NCBI RefSeq assembly: GCF_019334315.1
Contig: NZ_JAHWGL010000006.1
Coordinates: forward strand, 1-64,000
From: Hymenobacter profundi
GTDB lineage: Bacteria > Bacteroidota > Bacteroidia > Cytophagales > Hymenobacteraceae
Direction: 5' to 3'
DNA: 64,000 nucleotides
In this document: piece after piece, positions 16,463-24,411 of the stretch
Layout: the number at the start of each line of letters is the position of its first letter
Position numbering within the stretch: the first letter of the stretch is position 1
The notes under the pieces: model-generated
Told to the model about the DNA's origin: nothing
Seen by the model: only the letters and a program-made list of their open reading frames with translations
Database searches by the model: none
Program-made: the position numbers and the translations under genes

Positions 16463-17758
16463 CTACGGCGCCAGTGCCCGTAGCGCTGCTAGCGCTTCTT
16501 CGGTTTCTTTACGCTCTTTCTGGTACTCGCGCTGGTCTTCGTCGGCGTCGTGGCCGCCGAGCTGGTCGGTTTGTTGGGCCAGGGTGGGCACGCCCTGGAC
16601 GAAGTAGGTGAGCAACTCGGAGCGCAGACTAGGTGAAAGGTGCTCGAAATGATGCTTATGTAGCTCGCGCAGCAGCTCGCCATACGTGGCGTCGGCCAGA
16701 TGGTAGATGGTAGGGCGTATGGGCTGGCCGGTGTCGAGGTTGGTATTGAGCAGGTGCGGGTCGAGGGCGGCCGTGTCGCGGGGCAGCTCGGCGGTGAGGA
16801 TGCTGTACGCCCGCAATACCGCGCGGTAGCTCTGCCGAAACTTCTGCTCGCCGGCCGGGCTGGGCAGCTCAAAGGCGTACGTTTGCAACGGACCTATTTT
16901 GGGAAGCAGGTTAATCAGCTTGGCCACTACCCGCGCCCCGAAACCGGGCTTCTTGTACTTGGTACCAAACTCGCGCTCAAACTTGCGGCGGTTGGTCTTG
17001 TAGAGGTACTCGCGACGGCGCGCCCGCGGGCTCACCCGCCGGATTTCCTTGCGCTGACTATGCCAGGCCGCCCGCGCCGCAGCCGGTAACAGTTGGTTCA
17101 CAGCAAACCGAAACGACGCCACGCTCACATCCAAGTTTGGAAACACCTGCCCCAATTCCAGCCCATACGTCTGCTGAAAGGCCCGTTCCAGCACGTCTTT
17201 GCTCACCCGAAACCCGATGGCCTTGTGGTAGTCCTGGGTGCGGTAGCGGCCGGCAGCCACTTGTACTACATCAAACGAAAACTCCAACTCGGTGTGGCGG
17301 ATAGGTGCGTTTTCGTAAGTCACTACGGGGCCGTACCTGGTGCGCAGGTCCTCATACACGGTGGGCATAATCTGGTTGGTGCCCTCGGGGTGGCCCACGT
17401 TGTCGGCGGCGTAGTGCGAGAGGGCGCCTAGGGCAAAGGCATACTCGTTGCGGGTGCGAGCCTGCCGCAAGAGGTTGCGCACAAAGTCGCCGCTGCGTGC
17501 GTAGTGCGTGAGGTCGGTGAAAAACTCCACGCCCAGCGGGTAGTACCCCATGTCCTGAATGATGGCGCCGCCATAGGCGTAGCTTTTGGCTTCGGCGAGC
17601 TGTACGGAGTCAGCACCGGGGTAGCGCTGACGCAGCAGCGGCACCAGGCGCTGGTCCCAGGTGGAATCGATAACGGCCTGGTGAGTAAGTACCGAGTAGG
17701 CAGCGGCCGGCGCGGCCGGCAAGGTCAGCAACAAGAGCAACAAGAGGCGGGAAAACAT
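16463..17758 (-). CDS. Zinc-dependent phospholipase C-like exported protein
   Basis: 431 residues. A signal peptide ends near residue 20 (PAAPAAA). Directly after it comes YSVLTHQAVIDSTWD, whose first histidine matches the N-terminal metal site of zinc-dependent phospholipase C. More metal-ligand candidates follow in TDLTHYARSGDF and GALSHYAADNVGHPEG, the typical H-x-aa-D-x-x-H pattern. The family hydrolyses phospholipid head groups, though many bacterial homologues are uncharacterised. The C-terminal half is basic (HSQRKEIRRVSPRARRREYLY region) and ends in a charged Glu/Lys/Asp tail, neither typical of the secreted Gram-positive enzymes. It is probably periplasmic. It has no obvious operon partner. 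Confidence 0.8.
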   Translation of the reverse strand: MFSRLLLLLLLTLPAAPAAAYSVLTHQAVIDSTWDQRLVPLLRQRYPGADSVQLAEAKSYAYGGAIIQDMGYYPLGVEFFTDLTHYARSGDFVRNLLRQARTRNEYAFALGALSHYAADNVGHPEGTNQIMPTVYEDLRTRYGPVVTYENAPIRHTELEFSFDVVQVAAGRYRTQDYHKAIGFRVSKDVLERAFQQTYGLELGQVFPNLDVSVASFRFAVNQLLPAAARAAWHSQRKEIRRVSPRARRREYLYKTNRRKFEREFGTKYKKPGFGARVVAKLINLLPKIGPLQTYAFELPSPAGEQKFRQSYRAVLRAYSILTAELPRDTAALDPHLLNTNLDTGQPIRPTIYHLADATYGELLRELHKHHFEHLSPSLRSELLTYFVQGVPTLAQQTDQLGGHDADEDQREYQKERKETEEALAALRALAP

Positions 17759-17950
17759 GTGGGAAGGTAGGCAGCTGAACTTGAACTGTGCTTAACCAAT
17801 AAAGCCACGCAACGGTTGTGTTTTGCGCTTCTGCTCAATGGTCGAAGCGCTAATTTGTCTGCCAAGAAGTCCATCAGAGCAATAGAATAGGGGAAATAAT
17901 ATATTCAACAAAATGCGTAGATTACCTAACCCACCTCTTTTTTACCCCCT

Positions 17951-18355
17951 ATGCACGCCCCCACCTGCTCCCTCGCCTACCGCCCCGACTTGGGGTCCCT
18001 CATCGTGCGCTGGCCCGACGATGCGCCCTTCCCTACCCTGCAAGCCGACTTTGAGGCCATTCTGGCCGTAGCCGAGCAGAACGGTACGGCTCGCTGGCTG
18101 CTCGACGTGCGCCGTCGCGCCCACCTCGACCCACAGCTCGGCGACTGGACCACCCGTATCTTCTTCCCGCACGCGGCCGCCCGGCTGGCTCCGCAGGCGC
18201 TACGCCTGTCGGTGCTGTGCTCTCCGGCACGCATGGCGGTGTATGCGGCCAGCGCGGAGCAGCAGAGCTACCTGGCCCACGGCATTGCCCACCAGGCGTA
18301 TCAGATGCACCTAGTGTGCGACGAAGGCAAGGCCATGGAATGGCTACTGGAATAG
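17951..18355 (+). CDS. Small uncharacterised protein, possibly SpoIIAA/STAS-like
   Basis: 134 residues, no signal peptide or membrane helix. The order of predicted strands and helices (LAYRPDLGSLIVRWPDD, then FEAILAVAEQNGTARWLLDVRRRA, then LRLSVLCSPARMAVY) resembles SpoIIAA-like or STAS domains, in which a protein of this length packs as one unit. The match is by pattern only. The gene stands alone on the plus strand between two minus-strand genes and is followed by an inverted repeat. High third-position GC, like its neighbours, supports coding; the opposite-strand frames in the same place are probably shadows. Confidence 0.6.
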   Translation: MHAPTCSLAYRPDLGSLIVRWPDDAPFPTLQADFEAILAVAEQNGTARWLLDVRRRAHLDPQLGDWTTRIFFPHAAARLAPQALRLSVLCSPARMAVYAASAEQQSYLAHGIAHQAYQMHLVCDEGKAMEWLLE

Positions 18356-18418
18356 GCAGCACCTGATTGAAGAATATCCCGCTACTATCAAGCCTCTCCT
18401 ACTATCTATTTCTTCCGA

Positions 18419-18530
18419 GACTTCCGCACGAGTCGTTTGCCGGTCCAACGCCAGAAGCGTCTAACTGGTTGCCGTCTGCTGACGTTGCACGAATGATCTG
18501 CGAACGTGGCAAACGACTCGTGCGGAAGTC
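18419..18530. repeat. Inverted repeat with the AACGA-type core in its stem
   Basis: Perfect 23-nt arms at 18419-18441 and 18508-18530 starting GACTTCCGCACGAGTCGTT, with a 66-nt loop. Unlike the other copies, the ACGAGTCGTT core is part of the stem. It lies between convergent genes. Confidence 0.88.
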
Positions 18531-18545
18531 CTGCCGTCACAAAAA

Positions 18546-18573
18546 AAGCTCCCAACCATGCGGTTGGGAGCTT
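18546..18573 (-). terminator. Terminator of the htrA-like gene
   Basis: 12-bp perfect stem AAGCTCCCAACC / GGTTGGGAGCTT with a 4-nt loop and a T-run on the minus strand (A-run at 18541-18547). 28 nt past the stop codon. Confidence 0.93.
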
Positions 18574-18600
18574 TCTGTTTTGTTACAAGCAAGACATTGT

Positions 18601-20106
18601 TTAGCCGGCCTGCCCAATGGGGTAGTAGGCTTCGCGGCCGTCGGGGTACACGCCTTTCAGGAGTACGCCTTCGCTGTCTTTGGCCGCTTCGAGGTAGCGT
18701 TGCACATCTTGCGGTTTGGATACTTTGTGCTTGTCAATCTCCGTGATGATGAAACCATCGGCGATGCCCGTGCGGCGGAAGTTGCTGCTCCGAATGCCGG
18801 TGATTTTCACACCACCTTGCAGGTCCAGCTTGCTGGCCTCCTGGCGCGATACGGCACTGAGGGTAGCACCTTCATACTTCACACTGGCAGCGGCCACTTC
18901 CTCGCGCACGATATCGGTGGTGCCGGTGGCGTTATGTAGGGTAGCGGTAGCAGTGCGGGTGTCGGAGCCGCGCAGGTAGCTTACCTTTATCTTGTCGCCG
19001 GGGCGGAAGCGGGCCACCTGCTCTTGCAGTTGCGAGGAGGTATTCACGCTTACTCCGTTGATAGAGGTGATGATGTCGCCCTCTTGCAAGCCCGCGGCGG
19101 CGGCGGCGCTTCCTTTGTTGGCACCGGCTACATATACCCCGTTGAGGCTGCTCAACTTCTTCTCGGCGGCCAGTTGGGCATTCACCTCCTGGATATTTAC
19201 ACCCAACAGGGCGCGTTGCACCACTTTGTACTTCAGCAAGTCGTCTACCACCTTGCTCACAATAGAACTAGGCACGGCAAATGAATAGCCTTCAAACGCA
19301 CCCGAGTGCGAGGCAATGGCCGAGTTAATGCCAACCAAGTCGCCTTTCAGATTCACAAGCGCACCGCCTGAGTTACCGGGATTCACCACGGCGTCGGTCT
19401 GCAAAAACGACTCGATGCCCATGTTGTCCTCGCGGCGCAGGATGTTGATGTTGCGGCCTTTGGCGGAGATAATACCGGCTGTGACGGTGGAATTCAGGTT
19501 GAAGGGGTTGCCCACGGCCAATACCCACTCGCCAATCTTCACGTCGTCGGAGTTGCCGTAGCGCACGAAGGGTAGGTTGTCGGCTTCCACCTTCAGCACG
19601 GCAATGTCCGTAGTAGGGTCGGCGCCTACCAGCTTAGCTTTGAACTTGCGCTTATCATCCATCACCACCTCAATCTTATCGGCCTTCTCAATCACGTGGT
19701 TGTTCGTGACGATGTAGCCGTTGGCGGCAATGATAACTCCGGAGCCCGAGCCCATCTGCGGGCCGCGCTGCTGGTGGTAGCCCCGCATATCTTCACCAAA
19801 GAACTGACGCAGGAACGGGTCCATACCCGACTCGCCTTGTTCCTGGCTTATTTTCGGAGCGTATTCTGTCATCACGTGCACCACAGCGGGCGTCACGGAA
19901 GCGGCAGCAGCCACGAAGTTCAGGCCTTCGGGCACGGCATAGTTAGAAGAGCGCAGTGCGCTGGTATAACGAACATTGGGGTCGGCGGCTACCACTTGCT
20001 GCGGGGTGTCCACGGTGGGTTCCAGCAGTTTGTAACCACCCACGGCCACGCCCCCGCCCAGGATAGCGGAGCCTACGAGGCCGAGCATCATTTGTCTTGC
20101 TTGCAT
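18601..20106 (-). CDS. HtrA/Deg-family serine protease
   Basis: 501 residues. A hydrophobic N-terminal helix (7-27) works as a signal or anchor and places the protein in the periplasm. The trypsin-like domain follows with His137 (TNNHVIE), Asp167 (PTTDIAVLK) and Ser246 (NPGNSGGALV). Two PDZ regions come after: about 300-380 (GVNIQEVN to VNTSSQLQEQVARFRPGD) and about 410-495. This is the full Deg layout, for quality control of unfolded envelope proteins. It is a single gene with its own terminator and is followed upstream (in coordinates) by hsp20, another stress gene. The glycine-rich GMDPFLRQFFGED loop before the catalytic His is typical of the family's LA loop. Confidence 0.95.
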   Translation of the reverse strand: MQARQMMLGLVGSAILGGGVAVGGYKLLEPTVDTPQQVVAADPNVRYTSALRSSNYAVPEGLNFVAAAASVTPAVVHVMTEYAPKISQEQGESGMDPFLRQFFGEDMRGYHQQRGPQMGSGSGVIIAANGYIVTNNHVIEKADKIEVVMDDKRKFKAKLVGADPTTDIAVLKVEADNLPFVRYGNSDDVKIGEWVLAVGNPFNLNSTVTAGIISAKGRNINILRREDNMGIESFLQTDAVVNPGNSGGALVNLKGDLVGINSAIASHSGAFEGYSFAVPSSIVSKVVDDLLKYKVVQRALLGVNIQEVNAQLAAEKKLSSLNGVYVAGANKGSAAAAAGLQEGDIITSINGVSVNTSSQLQEQVARFRPGDKIKVSYLRGSDTRTATATLHNATGTTDIVREEVAAASVKYEGATLSAVSRQEASKLDLQGGVKITGIRSSNFRRTGIADGFIITEIDKHKVSKPQDVQRYLEAAKDSEGVLLKGVYPDGREAYYPIGQAG

Positions 20107-20252
20107 GGGATAGAAAGAGGGTTGGAAATTGAAAACAGTCTTAAAGTAGAAATTCTAAATGACAAAACCATGAACGACCAGCCGTTTTGGTTGGCTAACG
20201 GAGGAGCCCAGCCGCTTGGTATAGGTTGCATTAAAACAACGCTATATCAAAG

Positions 20253-20279
20253 AAAAAAGCTCCGTGCGGAGCCTTTTTC
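20253..20279 (-). terminator. Terminator of hsp20
   Basis: Short GC stem GCTCCG / CGGAGC flanked by A- and T-runs, 14 nt past the stop at 20293. Confidence 0.85.
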
Positions 20280-20292
20280 TTGAGTCAAATAA

Positions 20293-20745
20293 CTAGCGTA
20301 CTTCGATGTGGTGCTTGGTCACTTTGTCGGTGTCGAAGGGCAGTTGCACGTGCAACAAGCCGTCGGTCAAATCAGCCACAATGGCCTTGGTATTCACCGT
20401 GTCGGGTAGGCGGAAGCTGCGAGTGAATGTGCCGTAGCTGGTTTCTACCCGACGGAAGCGTGGGGCGTTGTCCTCGCCCTCGGCGGCCACCGGGGCCTTG
20501 CGCTCTCCTTTGATGGTGAGCTTGCCTTCCTCCACATCGAGGCTCAGGCTGTCTTTGGCCACGCCGGGCACTGCCAGCACCAGTTCATAACCATCTTTCG
20601 ACTCCAGCACATCAGTGCTCGGTACAAACGAAGTGGCGGGCTCAGTAGCAGCCGGCAGCGTTTCGCGCAGCAGCTCGTTGAAGACCGTATTGAAGGGGCG
20701 CGCCGGACGGCGGGCGGGCAGGTTGTTATAAAGCAGAGTTGCCAT
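20293..20745 (-). CDS. Small heat-shock protein (Hsp20/alpha-crystallin)
   Basis: 150 residues. A short N-terminal arm contains FNTVFNELLRETL. The alpha-crystallin domain follows from about residue 45 with VPSTDVLESKDGYELVLAVPG, then VAKDSLSLDVEEGKLTIKGERK and a conserved SYGTFTRSFRLPDTVN strand. A C-terminal extension ends LPFDTDKVTKHHIEVR; the I-x-V/I oligomerisation motif is represented by IEV. It is an ATP-independent holdase that prevents aggregation. It is a single gene with terminator. The 228-nt region upstream (20746-20973) is AT-rich and shows no gene. Confidence 0.93.
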   Translation of the reverse strand: MATLLYNNLPARRPARPFNTVFNELLRETLPAATEPATSFVPSTDVLESKDGYELVLAVPGVAKDSLSLDVEEGKLTIKGERKAPVAAEGEDNAPRFRRVETSYGTFTRSFRLPDTVNTKAIVADLTDGLLHVQLPFDTDKVTKHHIEVR

Positions 20746-20973
20746 ATTGGTACTGTAGAAGTTAAGGTTTAAGGAGGAACTACATCGTGTTCCTACCCCT
20801 ATTCTATAAATTCTATACCAATAGCTATCTGCGCTATATTTTAATGACTTTTTGTCTCATTATAAATAATATAGCAGTCATAGGCATGAAATGTTTTCAG
20901 TATATAATAGCCATACTACTCATATAAGCACTTTCATCAAAATCTAGCGTACGCCATAATGTCACTATTCTGT

Positions 20974-21795
20974 CTAGTGTTGGGTAGGTAACTGGCGCCG
21001 CTCAAACATGCTACCACCCCGGAATAGTGTGAAGCGCGCATCCAGCCCTAGCACGGGCGTCATAAGGTTACTAGCTCCAGCCGCTCGGGTAATGTTCCCA
21101 TCCTTATCTAAACGTGCTAACGCGAAAATATAGGTGGTTTGATATCCAAACCATGGGGTAAAGTCGAAGCGGTTGGAGAGGCGTATCCCTACCTCCGCAC
21201 GGGCATAACCGAAGTCAATAAACCGCTCTTTCAGTTGAGTAGCTTCGTCACGCTGGAAACGTAGGTAAGCAGTAGCCTGATATGCAAGACGTGGCCGCAG
21301 CACTATCTGTTCTCCTACCGGCACCAGTCGATCCAAGTCGAGGCGCAGGCTCGTCTGAGCGCGGCTCTCGCTGCCCGGTGTACCAAGTACTTCGTACGTC
21401 ACGCCTAGACGCTGCCGGAAATTAAACCCGCCGAACGTATTCCAGTGCCGCACAAATAGCTCCGGCGTAAGGTCAGCATAGACTCTGCTTACATCACTGC
21501 CGTTACGATAAACAGAATACGCATCCACGCCCAATGTAGCGCCGCCACTCCATTGCGCATTCCAGAATTTCTCATACCCCAATAAAACACCCAACCGCTC
21601 CAATCCATCACCATCGCTAGTGGGATTGATAGAATTACGCAGACTCACTAGCAGGTAATCGTCACCATGCAGTGCATACTCGGCTTGTAGCTGTGGCAAT
21701 AAGCGTATATCGTTCACAGTACGGTACTGGGCAACGGCGCTAGTAGCCAGTAGAAATAGCCCGGCCAGCAGGGCAAAGGGGATAGCGAATTTCAT
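20974..21795 (-). CDS. Outer-membrane beta-barrel-like protein (DUF2490 type)
   Basis: 273 residues. A signal peptide ends at AVAQ (residue 22). The rest alternates aromatic and polar residues in strand-length blocks, for example QLQAEYALHGDDYLLVSLR, TPELFVRHWNTFGGF, VLRPRLAYQATAYL and FDFTPWFGYQTTYIFAL, consistent with an outer-membrane barrel of about 12 strands. The opening (TVNDIRLLPQLQAEY) resembles DUF2490 proteins, whose function is unknown. Composition is visibly more AT-rich than the genes on both sides, and the intergenic region next to it is AT-rich as well, so recent acquisition is possible. It has no operon partner; the M20 gene stops 28 nt upstream of its start. Confidence 0.65.
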   Translation of the reverse strand: MKFAIPFALLAGLFLLATSAVAQYRTVNDIRLLPQLQAEYALHGDDYLLVSLRNSINPTSDGDGLERLGVLLGYEKFWNAQWSGGATLGVDAYSVYRNGSDVSRVYADLTPELFVRHWNTFGGFNFRQRLGVTYEVLGTPGSESRAQTSLRLDLDRLVPVGEQIVLRPRLAYQATAYLRFQRDEATQLKERFIDFGYARAEVGIRLSNRFDFTPWFGYQTTYIFALARLDKDGNITRAAGASNLMTPVLGLDARFTLFRGGSMFERRQLPTQH

Positions 21796-21823
21796 AAAAC
21801 ACGGTGGATATAACAGCAGCGAC

Positions 21824-23023
21824 TTATTTGGCTGGCAGCGCGGCCAACTCGTGCAGCGCCAGCCACGCCATCAGGCCAGGCCCTACCTCTAAAGCCTGCT
21901 TGTCGATGTCGAAGGTTGGCGTGTGTACGGAGGCCGCGTAGCGCCCGTCGGCAGCGCGGGTGCCCAGGCGGTAGAAGCAGGCATCGGATACCTGTGAGTA
22001 GTAAGCAAAGTCTTCGGCGGCCATCCACTGGTCTAGTTCCACCACGTTGTCGGCGCCGAGGTAGGCTTCGGCGGCTTGGCGGGTGCGGGCCGTGAGTCGG
22101 GGTTCGTTTTCGAGGTAGGGGTAACCGCGGCGGATTTCCAACTCGCAGGTGGCACCCATGCTGGCAGCCAAGCCTTCGCAAAGCATACGCAGGTGCTGGT
22201 GCGCCTCGTTGCGCCACTCTTCGTTCAGGGTCCGGAACGTTCCCTCGATATACACCTCATTGGGAATGACGTTGGTAGCGCCGTTGGCAATCACCTTCCC
22301 AAACGACAGCACCGAGGGCAGCTTAGGACTGGCCCGCCGACTCACAATCTGCTGGGCCGCCACAATAATGTGGGCCGCTACCACCACCGGGTCGATGTTT
22401 TGCTCGGGCATGGCGCCGTGGCCGCCCTTGCCACGCACAGTGAGGTACAGTTCGTCGGTACTGGCCATGTAGCGCCCAGCCCGCAGCCCAATTTTGCCAG
22501 CTGGCAAATGCGGAAACACGTGCTGGCCCAGCACACTCTGCGGCCGCGGGTTTTCCAACACGCCATCCTTGATCATCAGCGAAGCGCCACCGGGTAGTAA
22601 TTCCTCGCCGGGTTGAAATAGTAGCTTGATAGTACCCTCAAACTCGTCGCGCACTTGCGTGAGAATGCGGGCCGCGCCCAGCAAAGAGGCTGTGTGTACG
22701 TCGTGCCCGCAAGCGTGCATCACGCCGGGGTTGGTCGATTTGTAGGGCACCTCGTTCTGCTCCTGGATGGGTAGGGCGTCCATATCGGCCCGTAGGGCTA
22801 CCACCCGGCTTTCGGGGTTGCGGCCTTCGATGAGAGCTACCAAACCCGTACCGGCTACCGGCTGCGGGTCTAACCCCAACTGGCGCAGCTGCTCCGCCAC
22901 GTAGGCTACCGTATTGGTTTCCTGGAAAGAAAGCTCGGGGTGAGCGTGCAGGTGCTCCCGCACGGCTACGACGTCGGCAGCGTACGCGGCGGCCAGTTGC
23001 TGAATTTTCTCGGGCTGAATCAT
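21824..23023 (-). CDS. M20-family amidohydrolase (N-acyl amino acid type)
   Basis: 399 residues from the ATG at 23023; a GTG two codons earlier is possible. Metal ligands of the M20D type are visible: Cys105 and His107 in MHACGHDVHTA, the Glu pair at 140-141 in FQPGEELLPGG, the His in VLGQHVFPHLPAG, and MAAEDFAYYSQ near the C-terminus. The dimerisation domain sits between (about 180-290). Such enzymes remove acyl or similar groups from amino acid conjugates, and include IAA-amino acid hydrolases and carboxypeptidases; substrate cannot be assigned. It is cytosolic, with no signal peptide. A near-leaderless promoter box lies just before the start. Confidence 0.9.
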   Translation of the reverse strand: MIQPEKIQQLAAAYAADVVAVREHLHAHPELSFQETNTVAYVAEQLRQLGLDPQPVAGTGLVALIEGRNPESRVVALRADMDALPIQEQNEVPYKSTNPGVMHACGHDVHTASLLGAARILTQVRDEFEGTIKLLFQPGEELLPGGASLMIKDGVLENPRPQSVLGQHVFPHLPAGKIGLRAGRYMASTDELYLTVRGKGGHGAMPEQNIDPVVVAAHIIVAAQQIVSRRASPKLPSVLSFGKVIANGATNVIPNEVYIEGTFRTLNEEWRNEAHQHLRMLCEGLAASMGATCELEIRRGYPYLENEPRLTARTRQAAEAYLGADNVVELDQWMAAEDFAYYSQVSDACFYRLGTRAADGRYAASVHTPTFDIDKQALEVGPGLMAWLALHELAALPAK

Positions 23024-23026
23024 GTG

Positions 23027-23034
23027 CACAAAAG
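23027..23034 (-). promoter_or_regulatory. -7 box abutting the M20 start
   Basis: Reads TACTTTTG on the minus strand, 3 nt before the ATG at 23023. A transcript would start at or near the ATG, leaving little or no leader. Confidence 0.4.
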
Positions 23035-23065
23035 TAGGGCGAAGTTTGGCTTTACCCTACCTCGC

Positions 23066-23605
23066 CTATTGCCCCCCTTTACTCAACAGCACCTGCGCCG
23101 CCTGCAACTCTGCTTTGGGAGCCAATGGTTTGAGGCGCAACAACGCCTGCTCGGCTTCCAGGCGGGTAAGGTAGTCGCCAATATACAGCCGGTACACCGG
23201 CTGTTTGAAGGTCAAGTAATCTGTTTCCTCAGGATAGCGGCTGATAACGGACCGCCGCACGGCCATAGCTTGGTCACGCTCTAGGCCTGCGTAGGCCAAA
23301 ATGCGGTAACCTTGCGCATACTTCACGTTCAGGTTGGCAACAGCTTGGTCGCGCAAGCGCTGCTCAATCTGTGCATTCACCTGGTTGGTAGGCACTACCG
23401 GCTTTTTGGGTGCCGAGGCTGGGGTAGCAGCTGTGGTAGCAGGCGCTTCAAATACGGGGCGGTACTTGCTTAGGTCCTCGGCCGGCGTGCGCCGGGTGGT
23501 ATCGGAACGAGAGGCAGTGGGTGCCGAGGGAGAATTGGTGGCACAAGCTGCCACCACGAACAAAGTCGGCAGCAGGAGCACGTTACGGAATAGGCGTTTC
23601 ATCAT
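23066..23605 (-). CDS. SPOR-like lipoprotein
   Basis: 179 residues from the ATG at 23605 (MMKRLFRN). A lipoprotein signal ends VVAAC (Cys about 20), then a Thr/Pro/Ala-rich linker (about 25-80). The C-terminal region (about 105-170) reads VKYAQGYRILAYAGLERDQAMAVRR, YRLYIGDYLTRLEAEQALLRLK, which fits a SPOR domain (peptidoglycan binding at denuded glycan strands) with its second strand RLYIGDY and helix. The start overlaps the 3-prime end of deoC by 23 nt, so the two are likely translated from one message. Other SPOR lipoproteins work in cell division; a role here is inferred only from the domain. Confidence 0.78.
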   Translation of the reverse strand: MMKRLFRNVLLLPTLFVVAACATNSPSAPTASRSDTTRRTPAEDLSKYRPVFEAPATTAATPASAPKKPVVPTNQVNAQIEQRLRDQAVANLNVKYAQGYRILAYAGLERDQAMAVRRSVISRYPEETDYLTFKQPVYRLYIGDYLTRLEAEQALLRLKPLAPKAELQAAQVLLSKGGQ

Positions 23606-24263
23606 GCAGGTCCAGCAGGGCAATGCTGTTAGAGGAGCCAATACGGTCGGCACCGGCCGCAACCAAGGCCAGCGCCGCCGCGCGGGTACGAATGCCCCCG
23701 GAGGCTTTAATACGGATAGAGCCCGGCAAATGACGACGCATCAATCGGATATCTGCTACCGTAGCCCCTCGGTTGGCATAGCCAGTGGAAGTCTTCACGA
23801 AATCTACCTCTGCCTCGGCGCAGAGCTGGCAAGCCAGCACTATTTCCTCGTCGGAGAGTAGAGCGGTTTCGATAATGACTTTCAGCTTGGCACCGCGCAG
23901 GTGGCAAAGTTCTGCTATTTCCCCGATTTCCTCCTCTACCTCCGTGTACTGCCCCGAATGGAAAGCCGCCAGGTTCATCACCATGTCAATTTCCTTGGCG
24001 CCATCGTTCAGGGCCTGATGCGTTTCGAAGAATTTCACCTTCGCCAACTGATACCCCAGCGGAAAACCTACCACTGTGCACACGGCCACCCCAGAGCCGG
24101 CCAGTTTGCCGGTAGCCCGGCGCACAAAGCACGGTGGCACGCAAACCGAGGCGAACCCATAATGGGCAGCTTCAGTGCAAAGCTTATCGATATCAGCCTG
24201 CGTGGCGTCGGGCCGGAGGAGCGTATGGTCGATACGGTGCGCAAGCGTGGTAGTCACTTCCAT
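23583..24263 (-). CDS. deoC: Deoxyribose-phosphate aldolase
   Basis: 226 residues, class I aldolase, cytosolic. It interconverts 2-deoxyribose 5-phosphate with glyceraldehyde 3-phosphate and acetaldehyde in nucleoside breakdown. The Schiff-base Lys157 is in DFVKTSTGY, the helper Lys186 in IRIKASGGIR, and Asp93 in KEIDMVMN. HTLLRPDAT near the N-terminus and VVGFPLG are also family hallmarks. The length is normal for the short bacterial type. The next gene, a SPOR lipoprotein, overlaps its end; no other nucleoside gene is adjacent. The start at 24263 (MEVTTTLAHRIDHTLL) is the only reasonable one. Confidence 0.96.
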   Translation of the reverse strand: MEVTTTLAHRIDHTLLRPDATQADIDKLCTEAAHYGFASVCVPPCFVRRATGKLAGSGVAVCTVVGFPLGYQLAKVKFFETHQALNDGAKEIDMVMNLAAFHSGQYTEVEEEIGEIAELCHLRGAKLKVIIETALLSDEEIVLACQLCAEAEVDFVKTSTGYANRGATVADIRLMRRHLPGSIRIKASGGIRTRAAALALVAAGADRIGSSNSIALLDLHDETPIP

Positions 24264-24354
24264 GAGGGCGAACAGGTTAGCATTCGGTTAACAGGGGGCT
24301 ATACTCAATAACTGTGCAAAGAATACGCAGGGCGTTGGTCGTTCCGAAAACAAA

Positions 24355-24387
24355 CAGTGGCAGAAGGAATAAATCCAACTGCCACTG
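24355..24387 (-). terminator. Terminator of secA
   Basis: Stem CAGTGGCAG / CTGCCACTG (9 bp, 15-nt loop), followed on the minus strand by TTTGTTTT. 24 nt past the stop at 24412. Confidence 0.88.
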
Positions 24388-24411
24388 AGTAATTTATGCA
24401 GGTAGAATCGC

